A stretch of 11,164 nt of DNA from the NCBI GenBank assembly GCA_044233745.1, contig JBIIJN010000079.1:1-11164 (forward strand). The letters are read 5' to 3'. Each line of letters begins with the position of its first letter. The stretch's first letter is position 1. The translations under genes were made by a program, and so were the position numbers. Below are positions 1 through 6,870 of this stretch, piece by piece. This DNA is from UBA6165 sp044233745. Lineage in GTDB: Bacteria; Bacteroidota; Bacteroidia; Flavobacteriales_D; Crocinitomicaceae. The notes under the pieces were generated by a model, which had not been told where the DNA came from, made no database searches, and saw nothing but the letters and a program-made list of their open reading frames with translations.

Positions 1-507
1 GGTATTAGAAGGAAAAAAAACAAAAGAATTTCCAAATGAAGCATTGATATACAGCCACTTGTTTACCTTAACATAAACCAATAAATTAACAGGAATGTCG
101 TAAGAAATATTGCGAATCGTGGTTTGGGCTGTCAAATTGGAATCTGGCACAAAATAATCGGTTCGGTAATTTCTTCGAACCATATTGATACCCGTTTCAA
201 CGGCAAAGCGCTCAGAGAAACCGATGCGAATCACGCCACCAGCTGAAAAACCAAATTCGGGCGAAACGATAGAATTGTGAACCCCTAAAGTATCTCCCAT
301 AGCCAAGGGACCTGCTCCAAAAGCATTTATTGGAATAATTGGGCGATACTGAACGCCAAAAAAATCAGGATACGGTTTGGGCTCCTTTTTTTTCCTGCGC
401 TGATCTCTTTTCACTTGCTCCAAGGTTTGCCCATATGCAACAAAATTAGACCCTATGCACAAGAAACAAAGCAACATGAGAAAAGAAAAGGCTGATTTTG
501 TGTGCAT
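1..507 (-). CDS. Outer-membrane beta-barrel protein, 3' part outside the window
   Basis: The frame is open from an ATG at 507 to the left edge and gives 169 residues without a stop. Residues 1-26 form a classic signal peptide: a lysine at position 4, a hydrophobic core, then AYG just before Gln27. A basic stretch (KRDQRRKKKEPK) follows. After it come alternating aromatic and polar strands with many glycines (FGFSAGGVIRIGF, FAVETGINMV, YDIPVNLLVYVKV), as in the small beta-barrel family of Bacteroidota (OMP_b-brl, PorT-like). It is therefore likely exported to the outer membrane; its cargo or role cannot be told. It is the last gene visible in an operon, starting 8 bases after the stop of the upstream membrane protein gene, and has no promoter box of its own. 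The missing C-terminus would normally complete the barrel. Family level is fairly sure, function unknown. Confidence 0.72.
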   Translation of the reverse strand, partial: MHTKSAFSFLMLLCFLCIGSNFVAYGQTLEQVKRDQRRKKKEPKPYPDFFGVQYRPIIPINAFGAGPLAMGDTLGVHNSIVSPEFGFSAGGVIRIGFSERFAVETGINMVRRNYRTDYFVPDSNLTAQTTIRNISYDIPVNLLVYVKVNKWLYINASFGNSFVFFPSNT

Positions 508-515
508 ATGTTTGT

Positions 516-965
516 TTATCTCAAGAACGATTTTCCAACATACAAAGTTGGACGAAGAGAAAAATTATTTTCTTGCATTCCAATTCTTTGCGTTTCCTTT
601 TCCAAAATCTTGCGACTCTTGCAATATCCTACTGAGGCCAGAACAATAATCCCTGAAAAGAAAAGCACAAAAAAGCTGCGTAAATAACCATTTTGAATCA
701 AGAATTTCTTGTGTTTGGCTTCTGTTTCGAAGTTCAATTTTTGAGTTTTATTGAAGAATTTTTTCTCCACCGCAAACATATACAAAACCTTTTCGTCTTC
801 TTCAGGGTCAGAGCGCTCGTACCAAATATTGGCTTGCGATAATTTTTCCTCAAAAGTATTGGCGCGATTGATGTCTTTAAACCGATAAACGATGTAATTC
901 ACGTTGGTTGGATGCTGGCGATAATTCACCAAACCCATATCAAAATGCTCTAATCCTGCCTCCAT
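516..965 (-). CDS. Hypothetical protein with one C-terminal membrane segment
   Basis: The product has 149 residues and I do not recognise it. Residues 1-90 look soluble and mixed alpha/beta, with acidic and aromatic patches (WYERSDPEEDEKVLYMF around 48-64). Residues about 95-113 are a hydrophobic span (FFVLFFSGIIVLASVG) flanked by Arg96 on one side and Lys116/Arg118 on the other. A charged tail of about 35 residues follows. There is no signal peptide, so it is probably an inner-membrane protein anchored near its C-terminus. The start at 965 overlaps the end of the nitroreductase gene by 16 bases, which suggests translational coupling. Met10 (ATG at 938-936), which lies after that stop, is a possible alternative start. 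The 8-base gap to the beta-barrel gene places it in the middle of a three-gene operon. The soluble part could be a small ferredoxin-like domain, but that is a guess. Confidence 0.7.
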   Translation of the reverse strand: MEAGLEHFDMGLVNYRQHPTNVNYIVYRFKDINRANTFEEKLSQANIWYERSDPEEDEKVLYMFAVEKKFFNKTQKLNFETEAKHKKFLIQNGYLRSFFVLFFSGIIVLASVGYCKSRKILEKETQRIGMQENNFSLRPTLYVGKSFLR

Positions 966-1537
966 GTGGTCACGTATTCTATAGGTTTTCTATGCGCTTT
1001 TGGCCATTCAATTGCTGGATAACCAATGTAAAATAAGCCCAAACATTTGTCGTTTTCACCGATTCCGAGGAATTGATTCATTTCTGGAGTATAAACAGCT
1101 TTCGGTGTTGACCAAAATCCACCCAAACCATAAGCGGTGCAAGTCAAATGCATGTTTTGAACAGCACAAGCCACAGCTTCGATTTCCTCCAATTCCATAA
1201 TATTCGACTCTGGATCTTTGTGCATCACAATAGCAATCACAACGGATGAAAGCAGCGGTCTGGTTTGTAATTTTTGAAATTTTTTTGGGTTGAATTTATC
1301 CTCGGGCGTGTTGTTGACATACCAATTGGACAAAAAATTAGATAGGCTTTCACGACTTTTCTCTGTAAACACCTGAAAACGCCAAGGTTGTGTGTTGCCG
1401 TGCGTGGGTGCCCAAATGGCGTTGTTTAAAATATGCTCAATTTGATCACGCTGCACTTTTCGCTCGCTAAACTGTTCGGGATAAATGGTGCGGCGGTCTT
1501 TGATTAAATCGGTAATCTCACTTAGATTGTATTTCAT
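950..1537 (-). CDS. Nitroreductase family protein, YdjA-like
   Basis: The 195-residue product fits the short nitroreductase family of FMN-dependent NAD(P)H oxidoreductases, which act as cytoplasmic homodimers. Visible hallmarks are the Arg15-Arg16 pair after the first helix, the WAPTHGNTQPWRF segment at 42-54 (compare the family's APSxxNxQPW flavin-binding segment), the YGLGGFW loop at 136-142 and LFYIGYP at 168-174. Spacing and motifs resemble E. coli YdjA more than the longer NfsB type. The natural substrate of this group is usually unknown, so no reaction beyond flavin-dependent reduction can be claimed. It is the first gene of a minus-strand operon with the membrane protein and the beta-barrel protein. 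Its start ATG at 1537 has no strong Shine-Dalgarno sequence, which is normal in this phylum. Two palindromes lie upstream at 1611-1649. Confidence 0.9.
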   Translation of the reverse strand: MKYNLSEITDLIKDRRTIYPEQFSERKVQRDQIEHILNNAIWAPTHGNTQPWRFQVFTEKSRESLSNFLSNWYVNNTPEDKFNPKKFQKLQTRPLLSSVVIAIVMHKDPESNIMELEEIEAVACAVQNMHLTCTAYGLGGFWSTPKAVYTPEMNQFLGIGENDKCLGLFYIGYPAIEWPKAHRKPIEYVTTWRQD

Positions 1538-1570
1538 GTCTGATACTTGAAGCGGTCTTTTTATGAGCGG

Positions 1571-1578
1571 TAAAGATA
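1571..1578 (-). promoter_or_regulatory. Weak -7 box for the nitroreductase operon
   Basis: On the minus strand this reads TATCTTTA, one base off the Bacteroidota -7 consensus TAnnTTTG, 33 bases before the ATG at 1537. No clear TTG element sits at the expected distance upstream, so it is only a candidate. Confidence 0.3.
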
Positions 1579-1610
1579 GTGACTAATCGGATTTGCTCGT
1601 TGTTTGCGTT

Positions 1611-1649
1611 CAAATCGATTTGCGCTTTATCTTGGCATAAAATTTATGC
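1611..1649. promoter_or_regulatory. Two palindromes, possible operator region
   Basis: CAAATCGATTTG (1611-1622) is a perfect 12-base palindrome. GCATAAAATTTATGC (1635-1649) is a perfect inverted repeat with 7-base arms around one central base. Both lie 70-110 bases upstream of the nitroreductase start and just upstream of the weak -7 box, where an activator or repressor dimer could bind. No regulator gene is adjacent. AT-rich DNA gives short palindromes by chance, so this is suggestive only. Confidence 0.25.
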
Positions 1650-1699
1650 TGCAGTCATGAAAATCAAAGCGCTTCTCATTCAGAGTTTACTTATATTTA

Positions 1700-1879
1700 T
1701 CACAAATAGTCATTTTCCATTTCGCTCATATCTCCCATATCAAAAAGAAATTCAGGATTTTCATGATGTGTAATAAAATTATGAATTCTAATAAATGGGT
1801 TTTTATAGGATGATTCAACACCAACCGTTAAAATTGTTCTATTGGGGTTGAAAAATTCAAATTTAGCTATTGCCCCCCC
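1700..1879 (-). pseudogene. Coding-like 3' remnant directly after icmF stop
   Basis: Immediately after the icmF TAG (1882-1880) the same frame stays open for 59 codons and ends at TGA (1702-1700). The translation looks like real protein rather than random AT-rich DNA: it includes EFFNPNRTILTVGVESSYKN, then FIRIHNFITHHENPEFLF, and an acidic end MGDMSEMENDYL. There is no ATG, GTG or TTG until the three Met codons in the last 12, so it cannot be an ordinary gene. The simplest reading is the C-terminal end of a deleted gene now abutting icmF. It is less likely to be a tail reached by stop readthrough, since icmF already ends normally. A chance open stretch is not excluded. I do not recognise the family. 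Confidence 0.35.
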
Positions 1880-4800
1880 CTACATATTTCTTCTATATTT
1901 CCCACCTACCTCAAACAGCGCATCGGTAATCTGCCCCAAAGAACAAACTTTTGTGGCTTCCATCAGTTCCGTAAACATGTTGCGGTTGTTGATGGCGGTT
2001 TCTTGCAGCTTGTTCAATTCATCCGCGATTAAATGTGCGTTTTTTTGATGCAAGAGGTCGAGCATTTCGATTTGGTATTGCTTTTCTTCTTCTGTGGCGC
2101 GGATCACTTCTTTTGGTAAAACCGTTGGTGAACCCTTGGAGCTGAGGAAGGTATTCACGCCAATGATTGGGAATTCACCTGTGTGTTTTAAGGTTTCATA
2201 GTACAAAGATTCTTCTTGGATTTTGGAGCGTTGGTACATGGTTTCCATAGCGCCCAAAACGCCACCGCGCTCAGTGATGCGGTCGAATTCGAGCAAAACG
2301 GCTTCTTCTACCAAGTCGGTCAATTCTTCAATGATAAACGACCCTTGCAGCGGATTTTCGTTTTTCGCCAGACCCAATTCGCGGTTGATAATCAACTGAA
2401 TAGCCATGGCTCTGCGCACAGATTCTTCCGTTGGTGTGGTGATGGCTTCGTCGTAGGCGTTGGTATGCAACGAGTTACAGTTGTCGTAAATGGCGTATAG
2501 TGCTTGCAAAGTGGTGCGGATGTCGTTGAAGTCAATTTCCTGCGCATGCAACGAACGACCTGAAGTTTGGATGTGGTATTTCAACATTTGTGCACGTGGA
2601 TTGGCACCGTATTTCTTTGCCAAAGCCTTCGCCCAAATTCTTCGAGCCACACGACCAATTACTGCATATTCTGGGTCGATGCCATTCGAAAAGAAGAAAG
2701 ACAGGTTCGGTCCAAAAGCATTGATATCCAAACCACGGCTCAAGTAATACTCCACGTAAGTAAAGCCATTCGACAGTGTAAGAGCGAGTTGCGTAATCGG
2801 ATTGGCGCCAGCTTCAGAAATGTGATATCCCGAAATCGACACCGAGTAGAAATTGCGGATGTTGTGCGTAATGAAATATTCCTGCACATCACCCATCAAA
2901 CGCAAAGCAAATTCTGTGGAGAAAATACAGGTATTCTGCGCTTGGTCTTCTTTCAAAATGTCGGCTTGCACTGTGCCACGCACTTGACTCAAAGCACGCG
3001 CTTTAATTTCTTCGTAAACATCTTTGGATAAAACTTGATCGCCGGTAACGCCCAATAAGAACAAGCCCAATCCATCGTTTCCTTCAGGCAATGGACCTTG
3101 ATAACTTGGTCGTTCAGTTCCTTTTTCTTTATAAATGGCAGCTATTTTAGCGTTTACTTCAGCCTCTAAACCATTTGCTTTGATGTAAATCTCACATTCT
3201 TGGTCGATGGCGGCATTCATGAAAAAGCCCAAGAGCATAGGTGCCGGACCGTTGATGGTCATACTCACCGAAGTTTTAGGGTCGCACAAATGGAAACCGG
3301 AATACAATTTTTTGGCATCATCCAGACAGCAAATAGAAACACCTGAATTGCCAATTTTCCCATAAATATCTGGGCGAATGGCTGGGTCATTACCGTAAAG
3401 CGTAACCGAGTCAAAAGCCGTAGAAAGTCGTTTTGCTGGCATGCCCAAACTCACGTAATGAAAACGGCGGTTGGTTCTTTCTGGACCTCCTTCACCCGCA
3501 AACATACGCGTTGGGTCTTCTCCTTCACGCTTGAATGGGAACAATCCAGAAGTGTAAGGAAATTCGCCAGGCACGTTTTCTTGCAAAATCCAGCGCAAGA
3601 TATCGCCCCAAGCTTCGTATTTCGGCATGGCAATTTTTGGAATCTGCAAATGCGAAAGCGATTCTGTATGTGTTTTGATTTTCAATTCTTTATCGCGCAC
3701 CATGAACTTGTAAAACTCGCCGCGGTATTGGTCTTTTTTGGCTTCCCAATTCAAAAGCGCTTCCCAATTGTGTGGATTCAAATCCTTTTTCACACGGTCG
3801 AATTCTTTCAAAAGCAAACGCACCAATTCCTTTTGGTCGTCGGTTTTCGGCTCAGTATCCAAACTAATTCCTGCTGCATCCATTTTTGGAGCTGTTCCCG
3901 TAACCGATTCAACGGTTTTAAATATCCCGAACAATTTTTGAGCAACTGCTGCTTGTTCTTTCGAAAACTGGTCGTAAGCTCTATTGTTTTCAGCAATTTC
4001 TGATAAATATCGGGTGCGTGCTGGCGGAATCACAAAAATCTTCTCCGACATTTCGCGGGTAATCTCAAAATTGGATTGCAATTCTGTTACGGTTTTCTTC
4101 ACCAAAACATCCATCACGACTTTGTAGAGTTGGTTCATGCCTGGGTCGTTGAACTGCGAGGCAATCGTGCCATAAACAGGGATTTCTTCATCTTTGGCAT
4201 CCCACATGTTGTGGTTGCGCACGAATTGTTTTTTCACATCGCGCAAGGCATCTAAAGAACCGCGTTTGTCAAATTTATTGATGGCCACCACATCGGCAAA
4301 ATCAAGCATGTCGATTTTTTCCAATTGTGTCGCAGCACCAAATTCGGGCGTCATTACATACAAAGAAACATCAGAATGGTCCATGATTTCGGTATCCGAT
4401 TGACCGATGCCCGATGTTTCCAAAATAATCAAATCGTATTGCGCGGCTTTCAAAACATCAACGGCTTCTGCAACGTGTTTCGACAAAGCCAAATTGCTTT
4501 GACGCGTAGCCAAAGAACGCATATAAACCCTCGGATTGTTGATGGCGTTCATGCGGATTCTATCGCCCAAAAGAGCTCCACCATGTTTGCGTTTCGACGG
4601 GTCAACAGAAACAATCGCCAAAGTTTTATCTTTAAAATCAATCAAAAAACGGCGCACCAACTCATCTACAAGTGATGACTTCCCTGCCCCACCTGTTCCT
4701 GTGATTCCAAGTACGGGCGTTTTAGAACCAGCCGCCAAAGCGCGCACTTCAGCCAAAATCTTTTCAGATTTTTCTGCAAAATTTTCAGCACCCGAAATAA

Positions 4801-5305
4801 ATCGAGCAATTGCCGGAACATATTTTTGCTGAATATCAGCTACTTGACCAAGCATCACATCGCCCACAGGAAAATCACATTGTTGCACCAAATCGTTGAT
4901 CATACCTTGAAGGCCCATCGCTCTTCCATCGTCAGGATGATAAATGCGCGTAATGCCATAGCCTTGCAATTCAGCAATTTCCTCAGGCAAAATCGTTCCA
5001 CCGCCACCAGCAAAAATCTTGATGTGACCTGCTCCGCGTTCTTGCAACAAATCATACATGTATTTCAAATATTCTGTATGTCCACCTTGGTACGACGTCA
5101 TCGCAATGGCTTGCACATCTTCTTGAATGGCACAATTCACCACTTCATCCACACTGCGGTCGTGGCCCAAATGAATCACTTCACAACCCGTAGATTGGAT
5201 AATTCGACGCATGATATTGATAGCGGCATCGTGTCCGTCGAAAAGCGAGGCAGCAGTAACAATTCTGATTTTATTTTGTGGGATGTATGGCGTTTGGTCT
5301 TGCAT
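1880..5305 (-). CDS. icmF: Fused isobutyryl-CoA mutase IcmF
   Basis: This adenosylcobalamin-dependent mutase interconverts isobutyryl-CoA and n-butyryl-CoA in the cytoplasm, and carries its own G-protein chaperone. The 1141-residue product shows all expected parts in order. The B12-binding domain spans about 12-145, with DGHDAA at 23-28 holding the cobalt-ligand His25 and GGG at 100-102. A MeaB-like GTPase domain spans about 195-410, with P-loop GTGGAGKS at 203-210 and NKFD at 343-346. A linker is followed by the mutase TIM barrel from about 580, with GYH at 826-828. Phe602 (in RMFAGEGG) and Gln790 (in AQNTCIF) occupy the places of Tyr89 and Arg207 in methylmalonyl-CoA mutase, which is the butyryl/isobutyryl signature. 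The frame extends 27 codons further up to 5386, but the start at 5305 fits the family N-terminus, and the longer form would include the promoter box. It stands alone, divergent from the MFS gene. A pivalyl-CoA-type specificity is the main alternative. Confidence 0.95.
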   Translation of the reverse strand: MQDQTPYIPQNKIRIVTAASLFDGHDAAINIMRRIIQSTGCEVIHLGHDRSVDEVVNCAIQEDVQAIAMTSYQGGHTEYLKYMYDLLQERGAGHIKIFAGGGGTILPEEIAELQGYGITRIYHPDDGRAMGLQGMINDLVQQCDFPVGDVMLGQVADIQQKYVPAIARFISGAENFAEKSEKILAEVRALAAGSKTPVLGITGTGGAGKSSLVDELVRRFLIDFKDKTLAIVSVDPSKRKHGGALLGDRIRMNAINNPRVYMRSLATRQSNLALSKHVAEAVDVLKAAQYDLIILETSGIGQSDTEIMDHSDVSLYVMTPEFGAATQLEKIDMLDFADVVAINKFDKRGSLDALRDVKKQFVRNHNMWDAKDEEIPVYGTIASQFNDPGMNQLYKVVMDVLVKKTVTELQSNFEITREMSEKIFVIPPARTRYLSEIAENNRAYDQFSKEQAAVAQKLFGIFKTVESVTGTAPKMDAAGISLDTEPKTDDQKELVRLLLKEFDRVKKDLNPHNWEALLNWEAKKDQYRGEFYKFMVRDKELKIKTHTESLSHLQIPKIAMPKYEAWGDILRWILQENVPGEFPYTSGLFPFKREGEDPTRMFAGEGGPERTNRRFHYVSLGMPAKRLSTAFDSVTLYGNDPAIRPDIYGKIGNSGVSICCLDDAKKLYSGFHLCDPKTSVSMTINGPAPMLLGFFMNAAIDQECEIYIKANGLEAEVNAKIAAIYKEKGTERPSYQGPLPEGNDGLGLFLLGVTGDQVLSKDVYEEIKARALSQVRGTVQADILKEDQAQNTCIFSTEFALRLMGDVQEYFITHNIRNFYSVSISGYHISEAGANPITQLALTLSNGFTYVEYYLSRGLDINAFGPNLSFFFSNGIDPEYAVIGRVARRIWAKALAKKYGANPRAQMLKYHIQTSGRSLHAQEIDFNDIRTTLQALYAIYDNCNSLHTNAYDEAITTPTEESVRRAMAIQLIINRELGLAKNENPLQGSFIIEELTDLVEEAVLLEFDRITERGGVLGAMETMYQRSKIQEESLYYETLKHTGEFPIIGVNTFLSSKGSPTVLPKEVIRATEEEKQYQIEMLDLLHQKNAHLIADELNKLQETAINNRNMFTELMEATKVCSLGQITDALFEVGGKYRRNM

Positions 5306-5326
5306 AAACTGTGTTTTTCTGAGGCG

Positions 5327-5334
5327 CAAATGTA
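5327..5334 (-). promoter_or_regulatory. -7 box for icmF
   Basis: On the minus strand this reads TACATTTG followed by CGCC, a full match to TAnnTTTG, 21 bases before the chosen ATG at 5305. That predicts a leader of roughly 15 bases. A good TTG at -33 is not seen. Its position supports the shorter icmF start. Confidence 0.5.
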
Positions 5335-5491
5335 GGAAATTTTTGGGGGTTTTAGATACGTTTCTATCTTCCCAATTACGGATCAAGCTCTAAGAAACCT
5401 GCGATTCAATTATATTTAGTATGATGTATAGATTGATTTTGGTTCTAAAATTTTATTTTCAAACATTCCACCCTCATCCCTGTTAATCCCC

Positions 5492-5499
5492 TACTTTTG
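5492..5499 (+). promoter_or_regulatory. -7 box for the MFS gene, almost at the start codon
   Basis: TACTTTTG followed by CAGCGCA and then the ATG at 5507 matches TAnnTTTG exactly. Transcription should start a few bases after the box, which leaves 0-4 bases of leader. This suggests a leaderless or nearly leaderless mRNA. Confidence 0.5.
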
Positions 5500-5506
5500 C
5501 AGCGCA

Positions 5507-6655
5507 ATGAAGGGTTTTTCAAGGAATTTCTGGGTTTTAAGTTTTGCCATGTTCTTTTTCATGTTGAGCTTTAATTTGGTTATGCCAGAATTGAATGCTT
5601 TCATTACGAAATTGGGAGGCGCTGATTATAAAGGTTTTATCATCGCGCTATTTACCATTGCCGCCGGATTGGCTCGACCTTTTTCCGGAAAATTAGCCGA
5701 CACCATTGGCAGAAAACGCGTGATGTATGTCGGACTAGTCGTGTGCATATTGGCGAGTTTATCCTACATCTGGGTATCAGCGGTTTGGGTTTTTCTCTTG
5801 CTTCGCTTTTTTCATGGATTTTCCACAGGCTTTTTCCCCACAGGTGCTACAGCCATGACCACAGACATTCTCCCCACAGATAGACGAGGGGAAGGCATGG
5901 GTATTTTTGGCGCTTTCATGTCTATTGGTTTGGGAGTTGGTCAGTCCATCAGTACACCTATAGTGAACAATTTGGGATTAGATGGCATGTTTATGCTTTC
6001 GTCTTTTGCGGCAATCATTAGTGGCGTTTTGCTCTTGTTTGTACACGAAACTTTAAGCAACAAAGTCGTATTCAAGCGCCAACATCTTCTGGTGAAAAAG
6101 AACGAAATCTTCGATCCTTTGGTGAAACCCGTGGCCGTAACTATGTTTCTATCAGCCTATTGTACCGGAGTTATTTTAGTACTTGTTCCAGACCTATCCG
6201 ATTACTTGGGCATACAGAATAAAGGTGTGTTTTTTATGTACTATGTAGTATTTACCATCATCATGCGCTTGGGCTTTGGGAAAATTTCCGACGTACGTGG
6301 AAGAAGGGAAATTTTGCTACTCGCCATGATTATTCTCCTTGGGTCTGTAATCGTATTGGCATTGGCAGAAAACTATTTGATTTTCGCCATCGCAGCTATT
6401 TTGTTTGGTATCGCTTCTGGTCTTTCCAGCCCTTCCCTCTTCGCTTGGACAGCTGATTTGAGTGACCCAGATAACAAAGGTCGCGGAGCAGGCACCATGT
6501 TCATTGCCTTGGAATTTGGAATTATGTTTGGCTCACTTTCCACCTTCATCATCTACGACAACACCATGGAAACCTTGCAGTATTGTTTGTATGTAGCAGC
6601 ACTGATGGTTGGACTTTCAGTGGCATATTTGCAGTATTTGAAGGGGAAGTATTGA
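5507..6655 (+). CDS. MFS transporter, 12 membrane segments
   Basis: The 382-residue product is a full-length major facilitator superfamily carrier of the inner membrane, made of two six-helix halves. The loop-2/3 motif A is clear in the N-half (GKLADTIGRKR, 61-71), and its degenerate copy sits in the C-half (GKISDVRGRRE, 258-268), as expected from the internal duplication. The stretch RFFHGFSTGFFPTGATA (100-116) fits helix 4 of efflux-type members, and glycine-rich GLGVGQSISTP (141-151) resembles the motif-C antiporter signature. A cytoplasmic linker (about 182-205) is rich in lysine. These marks point to a proton-coupled exporter of the drug or metabolite class, but the substrate is unknown. 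It is transcribed away from icmF, is followed by no gene on its strand, and faces pnp across a terminator. Nothing links it functionally to icmF except position. Confidence 0.88.
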   Translation: MKGFSRNFWVLSFAMFFFMLSFNLVMPELNAFITKLGGADYKGFIIALFTIAAGLARPFSGKLADTIGRKRVMYVGLVVCILASLSYIWVSAVWVFLLLRFFHGFSTGFFPTGATAMTTDILPTDRRGEGMGIFGAFMSIGLGVGQSISTPIVNNLGLDGMFMLSSFAAIISGVLLLFVHETLSNKVVFKRQHLLVKKNEIFDPLVKPVAVTMFLSAYCTGVILVLVPDLSDYLGIQNKGVFFMYYVVFTIIMRLGFGKISDVRGRREILLLAMIILLGSVIVLALAENYLIFAIAAILFGIASGLSSPSLFAWTADLSDPDNKGRGAGTMFIALEFGIMFGSLSTFIIYDNTMETLQYCLYVAALMVGLSVAYLQYLKGKY

Positions 6656-6696
6656 GGAAGGATGTTGGCTTCTGGCTTATTGTATATGAGGATTTA

Positions 6697-6784
6697 GCCT
6701 ATCGCCTGTCTTCCGAAGCAGGTAGAAGTGAGTGAGGTGAGAGCGTGCGATGCAATGAGTATGTCGAAATGTATCTAGATAGGC
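6697..6784. repeat. Possible small inverted-repeat element
   Basis: GCCTATC (6697-6703) and GATAGGC (6778-6784) are 7-base inverted ends enclosing 74 bases. The inside holds a bulged hairpin (CCTGTCTTCCGAAGCAGG, 6705-6722) and purine-rich DNA unlike the AT-rich gaps elsewhere. TATCTAGATA (6772-6781) is a further palindrome at the right end. No target-site duplication is seen and no coding frame is present. It could be a dispersed intergenic repeat or a MITE remnant, or chance. Confidence 0.3.
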
Positions 6785-6814
6785 GTTTGGCTCTTAGCAA
6801 TCAAGTTTGGGCAT

Positions 6815-6850
6815 AAAAAAACCACGAATACATTGCGCATTCGTGGTTTT
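6815..6850 (-). terminator. Rho-independent terminator of pnp, possibly bidirectional
   Basis: ACCACGAAT (6821-6829) pairs with ATTCGTGGT (6839-6847) around a 9-base loop, and A/T runs extend the stem. Read on the minus strand the stem is followed by seven T residues, a strong terminator 20 bases after the pnp stop. Read on the plus strand only TTTT follows, so it may also end MFS transcripts, less efficiently. Confidence 0.88.
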
Positions 6851-6870
6851 CAATTTATCGAGGAATCTCC

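Noticed and set aside
1579..1773. Plus-strand 64-codon frame in the gap before icmF
   Set aside because: No promoter box, ribosome site or recognisable composition. It overlaps the more protein-like minus-strand fragment.
2567..3031. Long plus-strand frames inside icmF and pnp
   Set aside because: They are antisense shadows of strongly conserved genes, with residue use typical of reversed coding DNA.
1880..5305. Classic methylmalonyl-CoA mutase (MutB)
   Set aside because: The N-terminal order B12 domain, GTPase, mutase and the Phe602/Gln790 pair identify IcmF instead.
5306..5386. Longer icmF frame with 27 extra N-terminal residues
   Set aside because: It would contain the TACATTTG promoter box, and the known IcmF N-terminus begins at the shorter start.
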